NCBI RefSeq assembly: GCF_026104355.1
Contig: NZ_CP110535.1
Span: forward strand, 1,612,001-1,676,000
Source: Halomonas sp. BDJS001
Lineage (GTDB): Bacteria > Pseudomonadota > Gammaproteobacteria > Pseudomonadales > Halomonadaceae
Reading direction: 5' to 3'
Length of the DNA stretch: 64,000 bases
Of the stretch, positions 1 through 8,389 are shown piece after piece. The first letter of the stretch is position 1, and each line of letters begins with the position of its first letter. Below the pieces are notes generated by a model, which saw only the letters and a program-made list of their open reading frames with translations, had not been told where the DNA came from and made no database searches. The position numbers were made by a program, and so were the translations under genes.

Positions 1-743
1 ACGGTATTGGTATTTGTACCTTGAGCCTTAATCGCTCGGTTGCCTTTGATGCTTACAAAGACAACCACGATACCGGCGGCTTTATTCTGATCGACCGTAT
101 GACCAACAATACGGTTGGCGCAGGCATGCTCCACTTCGCCTTACGGCGTAGTCAGAATATCCATATGCAACATGTGGATATTGATAAGCAGGCGCGTGCG
201 CTGGCAAAAGGCCAGAAGCCAGCCGTGCTGTGGTTCACCGGGCTTTCCGGGGCCGGTAAATCGACCATTGCTAACCTGGTTGAGAAGAAGCTCTTCGCCC
301 ATGGCCAGCACACCTACCTGCTGGATGGTGATAATGTGCGCCACGGCTTGAACCGTGATTTAGGCTTTACCGATGCTGACCGCGTTGAAAATGTGCGTCG
401 AGTGGCGGAAACCGCCAAGTTAATGGTGGATGCCGGGTTGATTGTGATGTCGGCGTTTATCTCGCCTTTCCGCAGCGAGCGCCAGTTGGCGCGGGATTTG
501 TTGGAAGCGGGTGAGTTCATCGAAATTTTTGTCGATGCACCGCTGGATGTCGTTGAGGCGCGCGATCCGAAAGGCCTGTATAAAAAGGCCCGCCGTGGTG
601 AGCTGAAGAACTTTACTGGCATTGATTCTGTCTATGAAGCACCTGAAGCGCCGGATGTGCATTTGAAAACATCCGAAATGGACGCGGAAGCAGCGGCCGA
701 CGCCGTAATTGCGGCACTGCGCGAACGCGGAATGATCAGTTGA
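1..743 (+). CDS. cysNC: CysN/CysC bifunctional sulfate adenylyltransferase subunit 1 / adenylylsulfate kinase, C-terminal part
   Basis: The reading frame is open from the window edge (codons in phase with base 3) and ends at 743, so the N-terminus lies outside. The first ~45 visible residues look like the last EF-Tu-like beta-barrel of CysN. They run straight into a complete APS kinase domain with the Walker A motif GLSGAGKST (nt 240-266) and the DGDNVRHGL and [10 protein letters not shown] segments typical of CysC. In this family the GTPase part helps make adenosine 5'-phosphosulfate from sulfate and ATP, and the kinase part phosphorylates it to PAPS in the cytoplasm. cysQ follows on the same strand, which supports a sulfate assimilation unit. 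The fusion is inferred from continuity of the frame; the GTPase motifs are not visible here. Confidence 0.93.
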   Translation, partial: GIGICTLSLNRSVAFDAYKDNHDTGGFILIDRMTNNTVGAGMLHFALRRSQNIHMQHVDIDKQARALAKGQKPAVLWFTGLSGAGKSTIANLVEKKLFAHGQHTYLLDGDNVRHGLNRDLGFTDADRVENVRRVAETAKLMVDAGLIVMSAFISPFRSERQLARDLLEAGEFIEIFVDAPLDVVEARDPKGLYKKARRGELKNFTGIDSVYEAPEAPDVHLKTSEMDAEAAADAVIAALRERGMIS

Positions 744-819
744 TTTGAATGCGCTAGCTGTCAGGTGGTGGCGAGGTTGGCCGCTGCTTGGCAGCTTTTT
801 TTATGCAAGGAAAAAAGCT

Positions 820-1608
820 ATGTCTGCAAACCCAATGTCTGTTATTGATCAAGCCCTGCTGGATGCCGTTGAAGGTATCGCTCGTGAAGCGGGCGATGCG
901 ATTATGAGCGTTTATGCCCGCGAGTTCAGCGTGGAAGAGAAGGAAGATAAAAGCCCGTTAACCGAGGCTGATAAAGCGGCGCACAACGTTATTGTTCGCG
1001 GCCTGAAGGCGCTTCCGGTGCAGTTTCCGATCCTCTCGGAAGAGGATATTGAGGGGTTTTCCGGTGCCGATGCAGAGGGCCGCTATTGGTTGGTCGACCC
1101 GCTTGATGGCACCAAAGAGTTCATCAAGCGTAACGGTGAATTCACCGTCAATATTGCTTTGATTGAAAACGGTAAGCCCGTGCTCGGCGTGGTGACCGCG
1201 CCTGCGCTAGAGGTGGGTTACGTTGCCGCGCGGGGGCTGGGCGCGTTTAAGGTTGAAGCGGATGGAAGCCGCAAGGCTATTTCCGTGGCAGGCAAGCCGA
1301 AAGCGGGCGTTACCTGGCGGGTAGTGGGGAGCCGTTCGCACCCCAGTCCTGATTTGGCCGCTTGGCTGGAAAAGTTGGGTGAGCACACCATGCTGCCCAT
1401 GGGCAGTTCGTTAAAGCTGTGCATCATTGCCGAAGGTTTTGCCGATGCCTACCCCCGCTTGGGGCCCACCTGCCTATGGGACACCGGCGCCGCCCATGCG
1501 GTAGTGCTCGAAGCAGGCGGTCGCGTAGAAACCCTGGAAGGCACCCCGCTTAGCTACGCCAACCCCAGCGAAAAGCTCAATCCCTATTTTGTGGTGTGGG
1601 GGCATTAA
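820..1608 (+). CDS. cysQ: 3'(2'),5'-bisphosphate nucleotidase CysQ
   Basis: A 262-residue inositol-monophosphatase-fold protein. The metal-binding motifs are visible: LSEEDIEG, then DPLDGTKEF, and the C-terminal LWDTGAAHAV. CysQ hydrolyses 3'-phosphoadenosine 5'-phosphate, the by-product of PAPS reduction, to AMP. Its place directly behind cysNC fits a role in sulfur assimilation. The open frame starts earlier (745), but the ATG at 820 has AAGGA eight bases upstream, and the extra 25 residues (Trp/Arg-rich) do not belong to the family, so 820 is preferred. Length is normal for CysQ. Confidence 0.93.
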   Translation: MSANPMSVIDQALLDAVEGIAREAGDAIMSVYAREFSVEEKEDKSPLTEADKAAHNVIVRGLKALPVQFPILSEEDIEGFSGADAEGRYWLVDPLDGTKEFIKRNGEFTVNIALIENGKPVLGVVTAPALEVGYVAARGLGAFKVEADGSRKAISVAGKPKAGVTWRVVGSRSHPSPDLAAWLEKLGEHTMLPMGSSLKLCIIAEGFADAYPRLGPTCLWDTGAAHAVVLEAGGRVETLEGTPLSYANPSEKLNPYFVVWGH

Positions 1609-1728
1609 GCCAAAGCGCCACCGTTTTTTGTTTTGCCAACCTTCTATATGCATAACGTGCACATGCCCTTGGAATCCCCACCGTCATGTGCCTGCGTGAT
1701 TGAGTAGCGCGTATATGGACTCCTCCTC

Positions 1729-1984
1729 GCTTGCAAGCACAAAAGGTCATAGCGGCACGGTCGACTGCTAGCGTATATCCGGTCTCGTAAAAGATGCCTA
1801 ACGTGTGGGCATCGGACCTTAATGGGCTATTCGCACGCCGGGTACCCGCAGGGTAAACGAGCTTTCATGCTCTACGCGCTACACGGTATGGCCCGGCGTC
1901 GGTTCGACCAGTTCGCCATCTCTCTGTGGTGTTGCAATCGGGGTGGTAGAACACTGGTTAAATGTTTCTGACCACGTCGCCTGC
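1729..1984 (-). ncRNA. candidate seekRNA/bridge RNA region of IS copy A
   Basis: Non-coding segment between the transposase stop and the right sub-terminal repeat, equivalent to 26886-27143 of the intact copy. It keeps the segment matching the target (ACGCGCTAC on the plus strand at about 1873-1881). See the intact copy for the reasoning. Transcription is not shown. Confidence 0.45.
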
Positions 1985-3009
1985 TTACGCCGCGGCAATA
2001 ACTCAGGGTTATACGGCACCTCGTAACGCGTGACGGCCCGCCATACGCGCTGTCTTGTTGGCTAGCGCCACAATCGCCACGTTACGATGTTTGCGCACGG
2101 CAAGATGCTTGATCCACTGACTAAGCCCGTCTTCTTGCCTGACGGCAAAACGCAGCACCGCTCGTGCGCCATGTACCATAGCTTTCGTAGATAACTGTTG
2201 CCACGCTACTAATCCCCAGCAGGCGCTCTCGTCGCCCGTGCTGTGTTGACGCGGGGTCAGCCTAACGAGGCGGCAAAGTCGCGTCCTCGCTTGTAAATAG
2301 CGCCGTCACCCAGCACACCCGATAAGGCACTGGCGGTGATGGGGCCAATGCCGCGCAGGGTCATTAAGCGTTTGGCGACGGGGTCAGTGTTGGCGTGCGT
2401 TTCAATGGCAGACGTTAATTGCGCAACGCGCTCGTCTAAATAACGGAGGTCATCCGCTAAGTCGGCCAGAAGGCAGCGAAAGCGGTCACTGAGCCATTGG
2501 TGGCATCCTCCAGCCAAAGAGGCAGCGCCCGCCAGCCAACTGCTGGATACCGGTGGGTGCAGTAAGCCATACTCACCGACGAGGCCACGGATTTGATTGG
2601 CCTTCGCCGTGCGCTGGCTAATCAGCTCTTCACGGATCCGGTGGGTGGCTTGGCAGTCCTGTTGATCAACGGTTTTTACGGCCACGAAGCGCATCGTAGG
2701 ACGGCCTAATGCTTCACAAATCGCTTCAGCATCTGCCCGATCATTTTTATTCGTTTTAACGTAGGCTTCACAGGTGGGCGGCGATCAGCTTGACCTGGTA
2801 ACCACGCGCTTGAAGTTCACGTGCCCAGTAGTGGGCAGACGCACAGGCTTCCATGCCGATGACAGCCCCTTGGGGCACACGGCGCAGATAGCTTCCAACC
2901 ACTTGGCCCGGGAATATTTACCCCGCCATTGAGGCTTCTCATGCCGGTCAACGCCATGTACGTGAAAGACAGACTTTGCGATATCCACACCAACTCGGCT
3001 AATGTTCAT
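1985..3009 (-). pseudogene. IS110-family DEDD transposase, frameshifted (copy A)
   Basis: The start at 3009 and the stop at 1985 match the intact 344-residue transposase at 25851-26885, but the frame is broken several times. The first ~50 residues (MNISRVGVDIAKSVFHVHG...) read through to a lost base where 'gctatctcgcgcc' became 'gctatctgcgcc' near 2890. The middle part (KTVDQQDCQATHRIREEL...) is in another frame at 2257-2694, and a 5-nt change near 2535 alters GIQQLRRAL. Most differences from the intact copy are 1-2 base indels rather than substitutions, so this may be either decay or poor sequence over a repeat. It is not expected to make active protein as written. Confidence 0.85.
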
Positions 3010-3106
3010 ATGGGCTTCTCCTGACTCTCAAGCTGATAGTTTTCCAACCACCTACCAGTATGGCGCACTGACGCCGGAGTAGGGTGAGGAGGAGTCCATC
3101 CCATTG

Positions 3107-3263
3107 GGTAACGAAGAACGCGAGCTCAGCGAGCGTTCGTAGGCACCCGCGAAAGGCGTCGGCACGACGCCCAAGGGCAACCAACCCACACTGCCCACAC
3201 GAGCCAAACTCCGGCACCGCTGCGCGCTGCTCCCGCGGGTGCGCTTCGCTTACCACGCGCTAC
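3107..3263. repeat. palindromic repeat unit 1 (interrupted by IS copy A)
   Basis: With the nine bases at 1704-1712 before the IS, this makes a ~166-bp unit bounded by GTAGCGCGTGGTAA and its inverse TTACCACGCGCTAC (3250-3263). Inside are the near-perfect hairpin GGCGTCGGCACGACGCC, and a GGCACCGCTGCGCGCTGC...GCGGGTGCGC segment that also folds on itself. The same parts recur in units at 3342, 4959, 5785, 25499 and 27276. Sequence beyond the unit (CTCAATCTCGCGTGCACATG) is also shared between copies. Confidence 0.8.
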
Positions 3264-3341
3264 TCAATCTCGCGTGCACATGCAGGTGGGGATGCCAAGG
3301 AAGTGTGCACGTCATCACGCCACCGAAATCGAGTGATTATC

Positions 3342-3496
3342 GCAGCGCGTGGTAACGAATCTCGCGAGGCACGAGCGAATGAGGCACCCGCGGGAGGCGT
3401 CGGAACGACGCCCTGTGGCAACCAACCATCACCGCCTACATGGGCCAACCCCGGCACCGCTGCGCGCTGCTCCCGCGGGTGCGCCGTAGGCTTACC
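3342..3496. repeat. palindromic repeat unit 2 (interrupted by IS copy B)
   Basis: Left end GCAGCGCGTGGTAA (one mismatch to GTAG). The core carries a perfect 7-bp hairpin GGCGTCG-GAA-CGACGCC and the GCACCGCTGCGCGC / CCCGCGGGTGCGC part. The right end is split by IS copy B: TTACC at 3492-3496 continues as ACGCGCTAC at 4896-4904. Same orientation as unit 1. Confidence 0.8.
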
Positions 3497-3593
3497 CAAT
3501 GGGATGGACTCCTCCTCACCCTACTCCGGCGTCAGTGCGCCATACTGGTAGGTGGTTGGAAAACTATCAGCTTGAGAGTCAGGAGAAGCCCAT

Positions 3594-4623
3594 ATGAACA
3601 TTAGCCGAGTTGGTGTGGATATCGCAAAAGTCTGTCTTTCCACGTACATGGCGTTGACCGGCATGAAGCCTCAATGGCGGGGTAAATATTCCGGGCCAAG
3701 TGGTTTGGAAGCTATCTCGCGCCGTGTGCCCCAAGGGGCTGTCATCGGCATGGAAGCCTGTGCGTCTGCCCACTACTGGGCACGTGAACTTCAAGCGCGT
3801 GGTTACCAGGTCAAGCTGATCGCCGCCCAATTCGTGAAGCCTTACGTTAAAACGAATAAAAATGATCGGGCAGATGCTGAAGCGATTTGTGAAGCATTAG
3901 GCCGTCCTACGATGCGCTTCGTGGCCGTAAAACGTTGATCAACAGGACTGCCAAGCCACCCACCGGATCCGTGAAGAGCTGATTAGCCAGCGCACGGCGA
4001 AGGCCAATCAAATCCGTGGCCTCGTCGGTGAGTATGGGTTTACTGCACCCACCGGTATCCAGCAGTTACGGCGGGCGCTGCCTCTTTGGCTGGAGGATGC
4101 CACCAATGGGCTCAGTGACCGCTTTCGCTGCCTTCTGGCCGACAGCGGATGACCTCCGTTATTTAGACGAGCGCGTTGCGCAATTAACGTCTGCCATTGA
4201 AACGCACGCCAACACTGACCCGTCGCCAAACGCTTAATGACCCTGCGCGGCATTGGCCCCATCACCGCCAGTGCCTTATCGGGTGTGCTGGGTGACGGCG
4301 CTATTTACAAGCGAGGACGCGACTTTGCCGCCTCGTTAGGGCTGACCCCGCGTCAACACAGCACGGGCGGACGAGAGCGCCTGTTGGGGATTAGTAAGCG
4401 TGGCAACAGTTATCTACGAAAGCTGTTGGTACATGGCGCACGAGCGGTGCTGCGTTTTGCCGTCAGGCAAGAAGACAGAGCTTAGTCAGTGGATCAAGCA
4501 TCTTGCCGTGCGCAAACATCGTAACGTGGCGATTGTGGCGCTAGCCAACAAGACAGCGCGTATGGCGTGGCCGTCACGCGTTACGAGGTGCCGTATAACC
4601 CTGAGTTGGCTGCCGCGGCGTAA
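3594..4623 (+). pseudogene. IS110-family DEDD transposase, frameshifted (copy B)
   Basis: Starts at the same ATG and ends at the same TAA as the intact transposase, but in three or more frames. Differences include an extra A in 'gcaaaagtctg', an extra C in 'ctttccacg', 2-nt losses at 'gtaaaacgttg' (near 3930) and 'gccgacagcgg' (near 4143), and single losses at 'gacccgtcgcc' (near 4221) and 'gcgtggccg'. The catalytic N-terminal DEDD region and the C-terminal Ser-containing Tnp20 region are both cut by these changes. Nearly all changes are short indels in runs. Confidence 0.85.
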
Positions 4624-4879
4624 GCGGGCGACGTGGTCAGAAACATTTAACCAGTGTTCCCACCACCCCGATTGCAACACCACAAGAGATGGCGAACTGG
4701 TCGAACCGACGCCAGGCCATACCGTGTAGCGCGTAGAGCATGAAAGCTCGTTTACCCTGCGGGTACCCGGCGTGCGAATAGCCCATTAAGGTCCGATGCC
4801 CACACGTTAGGCATCTTTTACGAGACCGGATATACGCTAGCAGTCGACCGTGCCGCTATGACCTTTTGTGCTTGCAAGC
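4624..4879 (+). ncRNA. candidate seekRNA/bridge RNA region of IS copy B
   Basis: Downstream non-coding part of copy B; it retains GTAGCGCGT followed by the small GAGC...GCTC hairpin and TTTACC, as in the intact copy. A 2-nt loss ('cacaagagatgg') and one A/G difference separate it from copy C. Expression is not shown. Confidence 0.45.
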
Positions 4880-4958
4880 GAGGAGGAGTCCATATACGCG
4901 CTACGGGTGCTCGCTCGATTCCGGTGGCATCCCCACCTGCATGTGCATGCGAGATTGA

Positions 4959-5125
4959 GTAGCGCGTGGTAAGCCTCGGGCGCACCCGCGAAAGCAGCGC
5001 GCAGCGGTGCCGGGGTTGGCCCGTGTAGGCGATGATGGTTCGGTGCCACTGGGCGTCGTTCCGACGCCTCCCGCGGGTGCCTACAAACGCTCGCTGAACT
5101 CGCGTTCTTCGTTACCACGCGCTAC
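4959..5125. repeat. complete palindromic repeat unit 3
   Basis: A complete 167-bp unit from GTAGCGCGTGGTAA (4959-4972) to TTACCACGCGCTAC (5112-5125), in the opposite orientation to units 1 and 2. It contains CGCAGCGGTGCCGGGGTTGG near the left and the hairpin GGGCGTCGTTCCGACGCC in the right half. It is an unoccupied version of the IS target. It follows IS copy B and precedes the antitoxin gene at 5205. Confidence 0.85.
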
Positions 5126-5204
5126 GGGGTGTGGTAATACTCGAATTTATTGTAAAAAGGGTGTCCAATGATTAACCAAGATGTGAGGGGGTTAGGAGGA
5201 TACG

Positions 5205-5411
5205 ATGTACGCGATTGAATTTGAAACCGATATCCAGGATGGTGTGGTCAATATTCCTGATGAGTATAAAGCGTTTGCTAATACGCATGCGCGTGTTGTT
5301 ATCTTGCTGGAAGATGATTCCGAAAGCTCGGATCTACGAGCATTTTCTGAACACTCTGCTGGATTGGTAGATGAATGGAGCAGTGCAGTTGAGGACGCAG
5401 TATGGAAGTGA
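5205..5411 (+). CDS. antitoxin of a PemK/MazF-like toxin-antitoxin pair
   Basis: A 68-residue acidic protein with an N-terminal beta-rich part (MYAIEFETDIQDGVVNIPDEY) of the type found in AbrB/MazE-like or related antitoxins, and a Ser/Glu-rich tail. A good ribosome site (TTAGGAGG) lies just upstream. Its last codons overlap the start of the toxin frame (ATG at 5402), the usual antitoxin-first, translationally coupled order. Assignment as antitoxin rests on that arrangement plus the toxin's family; the protein alone is too short for certainty. It would bind DNA and neutralise the toxin, but here the toxin is frameshifted. Confidence 0.65.
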   Translation: MYAIEFETDIQDGVVNIPDEYKAFANTHARVVILLEDDSESSDLRAFSEHSAGLVDEWSSAVEDAVWK

Positions 5412-5654
5412 GTCGAGGTGAACTCGTATTGTGCGAGTTCTACTTTTCCGACTCTAAACAGCGGAAACTCAGGCCCGTGATTGTTTTTAGGGATAACCTG
5501 CCTTTTGATGATTTTTGTCGGGGTTCCTGTCAGTAGCCAATTACATAGACTGCATAATGATGAATCGCTGCTTGAAGAAGCTGATTTAGAAGAAGGTGGT
5601 CTGCCAAAGCGTTCTAAAGTTATGGTAAGAAAAACATTTGTCATTTCAAAATAG
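5402..5654 (+). pseudogene. PemK/MazF-family mRNA interferase toxin, single frameshift
   Basis: Frame 1 gives MEVSRGELVLCEFYFSDS... and PVIVFRDNLPFDDF, matching the start of PemK/MazF-like endoribonucleases. The frame then stops after FCRGSCQ. One base fewer in the run 'gatttttgtcgg' (near 5510-5515) restores VGVPVSSQLHRL...GGLPKRSKVMVRKTFVISK up to the stop at 5652-5654, again matching the family's C-terminus. The restored length is ~83 residues, short but normal for this subgroup. Either the toxin is dead, leaving an orphan antitoxin, or there is a homopolymer error. Confidence 0.75.
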
Positions 5655-5784
5655 GTTGTTGTGAAGAAGTATGGTTCTTTAACAGCCGTACGCTTCCAAC
5701 AACTCCATCAGGATTTCTGTCGGTATTTTGATTGCTGTTGAGCACTCTTCTGGAATCCCCATTTCCATGTGCACGCGAGATTTA

Positions 5785-5914
5785 GTAGCGCGTGGTAAGC
5801 GAAGCGCACCCGTGGGAGCAGCGCGCAGCGGTGCCGGGGTTGGCCCGTGTAGGCGATGATGGTTCGGTGCCACTGGGCGTCGTTCCGCCGCCTCCCGCGG
5901 GTGCAGCCACTTGA
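5785..5914. repeat. palindromic repeat unit 4, right end missing, next to the RAYT gene
   Basis: Begins with GTAGCGCGTGGTAA (5785-5798) and follows unit 3 closely (GCAGCGGTGCCGGGGTTGGC, then a hairpin CGTCGTTCCGCCGCC with one stem mismatch) to ...CCCGCGGGTGCAGCC near 5914. It then loses the closing TTACCACGCGCTAC and meets the 3' end of the RAYT gene at 5929. The 5' flank (CATGTGCACGCGAGATTTA) is also the shared flank seen at units 1 and 3. Confidence 0.75.
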
Positions 5915-5928
5915 ATGCGTTTCCACTT

Positions 5929-6450
5929 TTATTCCCAATCCATATTGGCGACATCGGGGGCTTGTTGTGTGCCCCAGTCGGGGTCGTACCAGCCTTTTTG
6001 AACGCATTGTTGAAAGCTTGACCACTCCCAGTCCCGTGGGGCTTTCGTCCAGCCGTGTTTGACGGGGTTGTAGTGGATGTAATCCATATGGCGTTGCCAG
6101 TCGTTTTCGTCGCGAATGACGTGTTCCCAGAAGCCGCGCTGCCAGGCGTTATGGGTGCCGGGTGGAAAGAAGAATTCCTGTGAGGCGTATTTTTTGATAT
6201 CCCGCCAGCGTGAGGAGTAGTCGGCGTCGCCTTCAGGCAATCTCCACAGGCAGTGGAGGTGGTCTGGGAGCAGTACGAACGCATCCATTGCGAAAGGCTG
6301 CTCTTCTCGAACTCTACGAAAGGCGCGTCCTAGGGCATCAATATTAAGACGATCCGCCAGTAGTGGTTGTCGTGCGTAGGTGACGACGGTAAAAAAGTAG
6401 CAGCCGCCAGGAACATGCGCGCGTCGATAGGTTGCCACCCTTGCCTCCAT
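5929..6450 (-). CDS. REP-associated tyrosine transposase (RAYT, TnpA-REP, Y1 HUH superfamily)
   Basis: A 173-residue protein with the diagnostic features of the TnpA-REP group: the HUH motif as LLPDHLHCLW (His64 and His66), WQRGFWEHVIRDENDW, and the helix MDYIHYNPVKHG carrying the catalytic Tyr (Y124 or Y127). Such proteins cut and join single-stranded DNA at REP palindromes preceded by a GTAG/GGAG-type tetranucleotide and usually exist as single chromosomal copies next to their REPs. Here unit 4 of the GTAG-ended repeat lies directly at its 3' side, and other units lie within 3 kb. No inverted repeats bound the gene, so it is a domesticated or RAYT-type gene rather than a complete IS200-like element. 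Confidence 0.88.
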   Translation of the reverse strand: MEARVATYRRAHVPGGCYFFTVVTYARQPLLADRLNIDALGRAFRRVREEQPFAMDAFVLLPDHLHCLWRLPEGDADYSSRWRDIKKYASQEFFFPPGTHNAWQRGFWEHVIRDENDWQRHMDYIHYNPVKHGWTKAPRDWEWSSFQQCVQKGWYDPDWGTQQAPDVANMDWE

Positions 6451-6506
6451 GCAGAATGATTGGGTTATGAAGGCCTAGTGTAGCGCATCGTTATGGGTTG
6501 TGGGGG

Positions 6507-7028
6507 CTATGACTTGCTTAACGTATCGAGCGGTATTTCCAGATGCTGGGGCCGGTTGAGCACATTGAGCAGCACGATGGCGCGCTCTTCGCCTTTACAG
6601 CGGGTGAAGATGGCTTCCAGGTTTTTGAAGGGGCCGTCGGTGATGGTGACTTTCTCGCCGGCGTTGAAGTAGGTGTGAATGCCTTCCTTGCTGTGCGGCT
6701 GGGCGCGCAGGGTTTCGACGAGCTGCGAAGGCACTGAGACGGGCCTGTCGCCAAAGGTGAGCAGGCGCAGCACGCCGCGGGTGGAGCGAATTGGCCGCCA
6801 GTTGCTGACAAGCTGATCCAGGCAGATAAACAGGTAGTAGGGGAAGAGTGGTTCGGTCACCGTAGTGAGCTTGCCTTGACGCTTGCGTTGGCTATTCAGG
6901 ACAGGATGAAACACCTCAAAACCTTGGTTGGCGAGGTGCTCGGCAGCGCGAAATGATTCGCCCCCTTTACACTGAATAACGTACCAGGCGGGCGCTGCTG
7001 CGCCCTCCTGGTCATTGCAAACATCCAT
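6507..7028 (-). CDS. rfaH: transcription antiterminator RfaH (NusG paralogue)
   Basis: A 173-residue NusG-family protein. The NGN domain begins at AWYVIQCKGGESFRAAEHLANQGFE and the C-terminal KOW segment is GEKVTITDGPFKNLEAIF. The short length, the NGN sequence and the location at the end of a capsule operon point to RfaH rather than NusG. RfaH is recruited to RNA polymerase paused at ops sites and suppresses Rho termination in long surface polysaccharide operons. It starts 35 bp downstream of the AONS stop on the same strand and could be the last gene of that operon, giving positive feedback on a >14-kb transcript (inference). The start at 7028 is the first ATG of the frame; no strong alternative is seen. 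Confidence 0.88.
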   Translation of the reverse strand: MDVCNDQEGAAAPAWYVIQCKGGESFRAAEHLANQGFEVFHPVLNSQRKRQGKLTTVTEPLFPYYLFICLDQLVSNWRPIRSTRGVLRLLTFGDRPVSVPSQLVETLRAQPHSKEGIHTYFNAGEKVTITDGPFKNLEAIFTRCKGEERAIVLLNVLNRPQHLEIPLDTLSKS

Positions 7029-7063
7029 GCCATCATCCTTGCGTCTGGGAAAGCGTTACAAAA

Positions 7064-8389
7064 TTATGGCAGTAGCGTGGTGAGCGCATCAAGGGTCTGA
7101 TCAATGTGCGCCTGGGTGTGATCGCAGGAGAGAAAGAAGCGTAACCGTGCGCTTTTTTCGGGTACCGCCGGGTGCAGAATCGGCTGCACGTTGATGTGCT
7201 GTTCCAACAGGGCGTTGGAGAGCCGGGCCGCCGACGCGGAGCTGCCAATAATCACCGGTACGACCGCGGCGCCGACGCTTTTGCCGGTATCTAACCCGCG
7301 GGCAGTGGCCTGCTCGAGGAAGTAGCGGGAGATGGCGTGCAGGCGTTCTACCCGTTCGGGCTCTTGCTGCATCAATTGCAGCGCGGCCAGCGAAGGGGCG
7401 GCGACCTGGGCGGGCATGCCCACGCTGTAGAGAAAGCCGGGAGCCAGGTAGCGCAGCGTTTCCACCAGTGGCTTGCTGCCGGCGATATAACCGCCGCAGC
7501 CTGCCATGGCTTTACTCATGGTGCCCATCCAGATATCCACGTCACGCGGGTCGATATCAAAATACTCGCGCAGTCCCAGGCCAGTGTCGCCCATGACACC
7601 AAAGGAGTGAGCTTCATCGACCATCAGCCAGGACTGGTAGCGCTGCTTGAGCTCGATAAAACGGGGCAGCTCCGGGATGTCGCCGTCCATGCTGTAGAGC
7701 CCTTCGATCACCACCAGCACGCGTTCAAACTGATGCCGATGACGGGCCAGCAGGGCTTCCAGAGCGGCAGGGTCGTTATGGCTAAACGACATGCGCTTGG
7801 CACCGGAAAGCTGCGCCCCGACCAGCGAGCTGTTGTGGATATACTCGTCGTGGAGCACTAAATCCTTGGGGCCCAGCAGGTGGCCCAGGGTGGAGACATT
7901 GGTGGCGTGACCACTGACAAACACCACGGCGTCTTCAACGTTGTAGGCGGTGGCCAGTGCCTGTTCCAACTCCTGATGAATGGGCCGTTCGCCGGAGACC
8001 ACGCGACTGGCGGAGACCGAGGTGCCGTAACGCGCCACAGCATCGCAGGCGGCCTGATTGATGCGCGGGTCACCTGAGAAGCCGAGGTAGTTGTAGCTGG
8101 CAAAGTTGATGCAGGTCTGCCCATTGATCACGCTGGTCGCCCCGGCGGTGCCTTCGTGCACCTTGAAGAATGGGTCGACCAAGCCTAACTGGTCGGCGGC
8201 CTGGCGCATCATGGCAATTTGCTGGTAGCCGGGCTGGGCATCAAAGCGCGTGAAGCGCTCGGGCACTGTTCGCTGTTCAGTTCCTTGCCCGTTGGATGAC
8301 GGTGCGGCGGCGCTGGCAGCACGCGGCGCGGTACGCCTGCGTGCTTGTTCCAACAGTTGCTGTTTCAGTTCAGAGCGCTTGGCGGTCAT
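7064..8389 (-). CDS. alpha-oxoamine synthase (BioF/serine palmitoyltransferase-like, RkpG-like)
   Basis: A 441-residue fold-type I PLP enzyme. Visible are VDEAHSFG (Asp258 to the PLP nitrogen) and GTMSKAMAGCGGY with the Schiff-base Lys293. The family condenses an acyl thioester with a small amino acid, releasing CO2, to form a 2-amino-3-ketone. The ~45-residue Arg/Ala/Ser-rich N-terminal extension is beyond the usual AONS core. The ATG overlaps the stop of the PKS gene by 4 bp, so the two are translationally coupled. The PKS has no thioesterase, so this enzyme is the probable off-loader of the ACP-bound chain, as in other PKS-AONS pairs and the rhizobial rkpA-rkpG pair. The amino acid used cannot be read from the sequence. 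Confidence 0.88.
   Translation of the reverse strand: MTAKRSELKQQLLEQARRRTAPRAASAAAPSSNGQGTEQRTVPERFTRFDAQPGYQQIAMMRQAADQLGLVDPFFKVHEGTAGATSVINGQTCINFASYNYLGFSGDPRINQAACDAVARYGTSVSASRVVSGERPIHQELEQALATAYNVEDAVVFVSGHATNVSTLGHLLGPKDLVLHDEYIHNSSLVGAQLSGAKRMSFSHNDPAALEALLARHRHQFERVLVVIEGLYSMDGDIPELPRFIELKQRYQSWLMVDEAHSFGVMGDTGLGLREYFDIDPRDVDIWMGTMSKAMAGCGGYIAGSKPLVETLRYLAPGFLYSVGMPAQVAAPSLAALQLMQQEPERVERLHAISRYFLEQATARGLDTGKSVGAAVVPVIIGSSASAARLSNALLEQHINVQPILHPAVPEKSARLRFFLSCDHTQAHIDQTLDALTTLLP

Larger units (their letters stand above)
1713..3106 (-). mobile_element. IS1111-group (IS110 family) insertion sequence, copy A, degraded
   Basis: About 1.39 kb, nearly identical to the intact copy at 25754-27159 but on the opposite strand. 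The sub-terminal inverted repeats ATGGACTCCTCCTC / GAGGAGGAGTCCAT are at 1715-1728 and 3086-3099, lying 2 and 7 bp inside the element ends, an arrangement known for the IS1111 group. The ends were set by comparing with uninterrupted target sequence: flanks GTAGCGCGT (1704-1712) and GGTAA (3107-3111) join to give GTAGCGCGTGGTAA. No target duplication is seen. The copy is 12 bp shorter than the intact one because of scattered small indels. Confidence 0.9.
3497..4895 (+). mobile_element. IS1111-group (IS110 family) insertion sequence, copy B, degraded
   Basis: About 1.40 kb. Left end CAATGGG followed by the sub-terminal repeat ATGGACTCCTCCTC (3504-3517); right repeat GAGGAGGAGTCCAT (4880-4893) followed by AT. 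The flanks TTACC and ACGCGCTAC rebuild the same target as the other two copies. With copy A it forms a head-to-head pair enclosing ~390 bp of repeat units, which could support inversion or transposition as a compound unit (inference). Confidence 0.9.

Noticed and set aside
3084-3551. 155-codon plus-strand frame across repeat units 1 and 2
   Set aside because: It reads through palindromic repeats with biased Arg/Pro/Ser composition and no ribosome site; repeated DNA explains it.
3107-5125. Possible CRISPR array
   Set aside because: Repeats are long, palindromic and irregularly spaced, in both orientations, with no short unique spacers and no cas genes.
5679-6284. Long minus-strand frame of 201 codons over the RAYT and repeat unit 4
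   Set aside because: It is the shifted reading of the RAYT gene continuing into repeat DNA; no family pattern.
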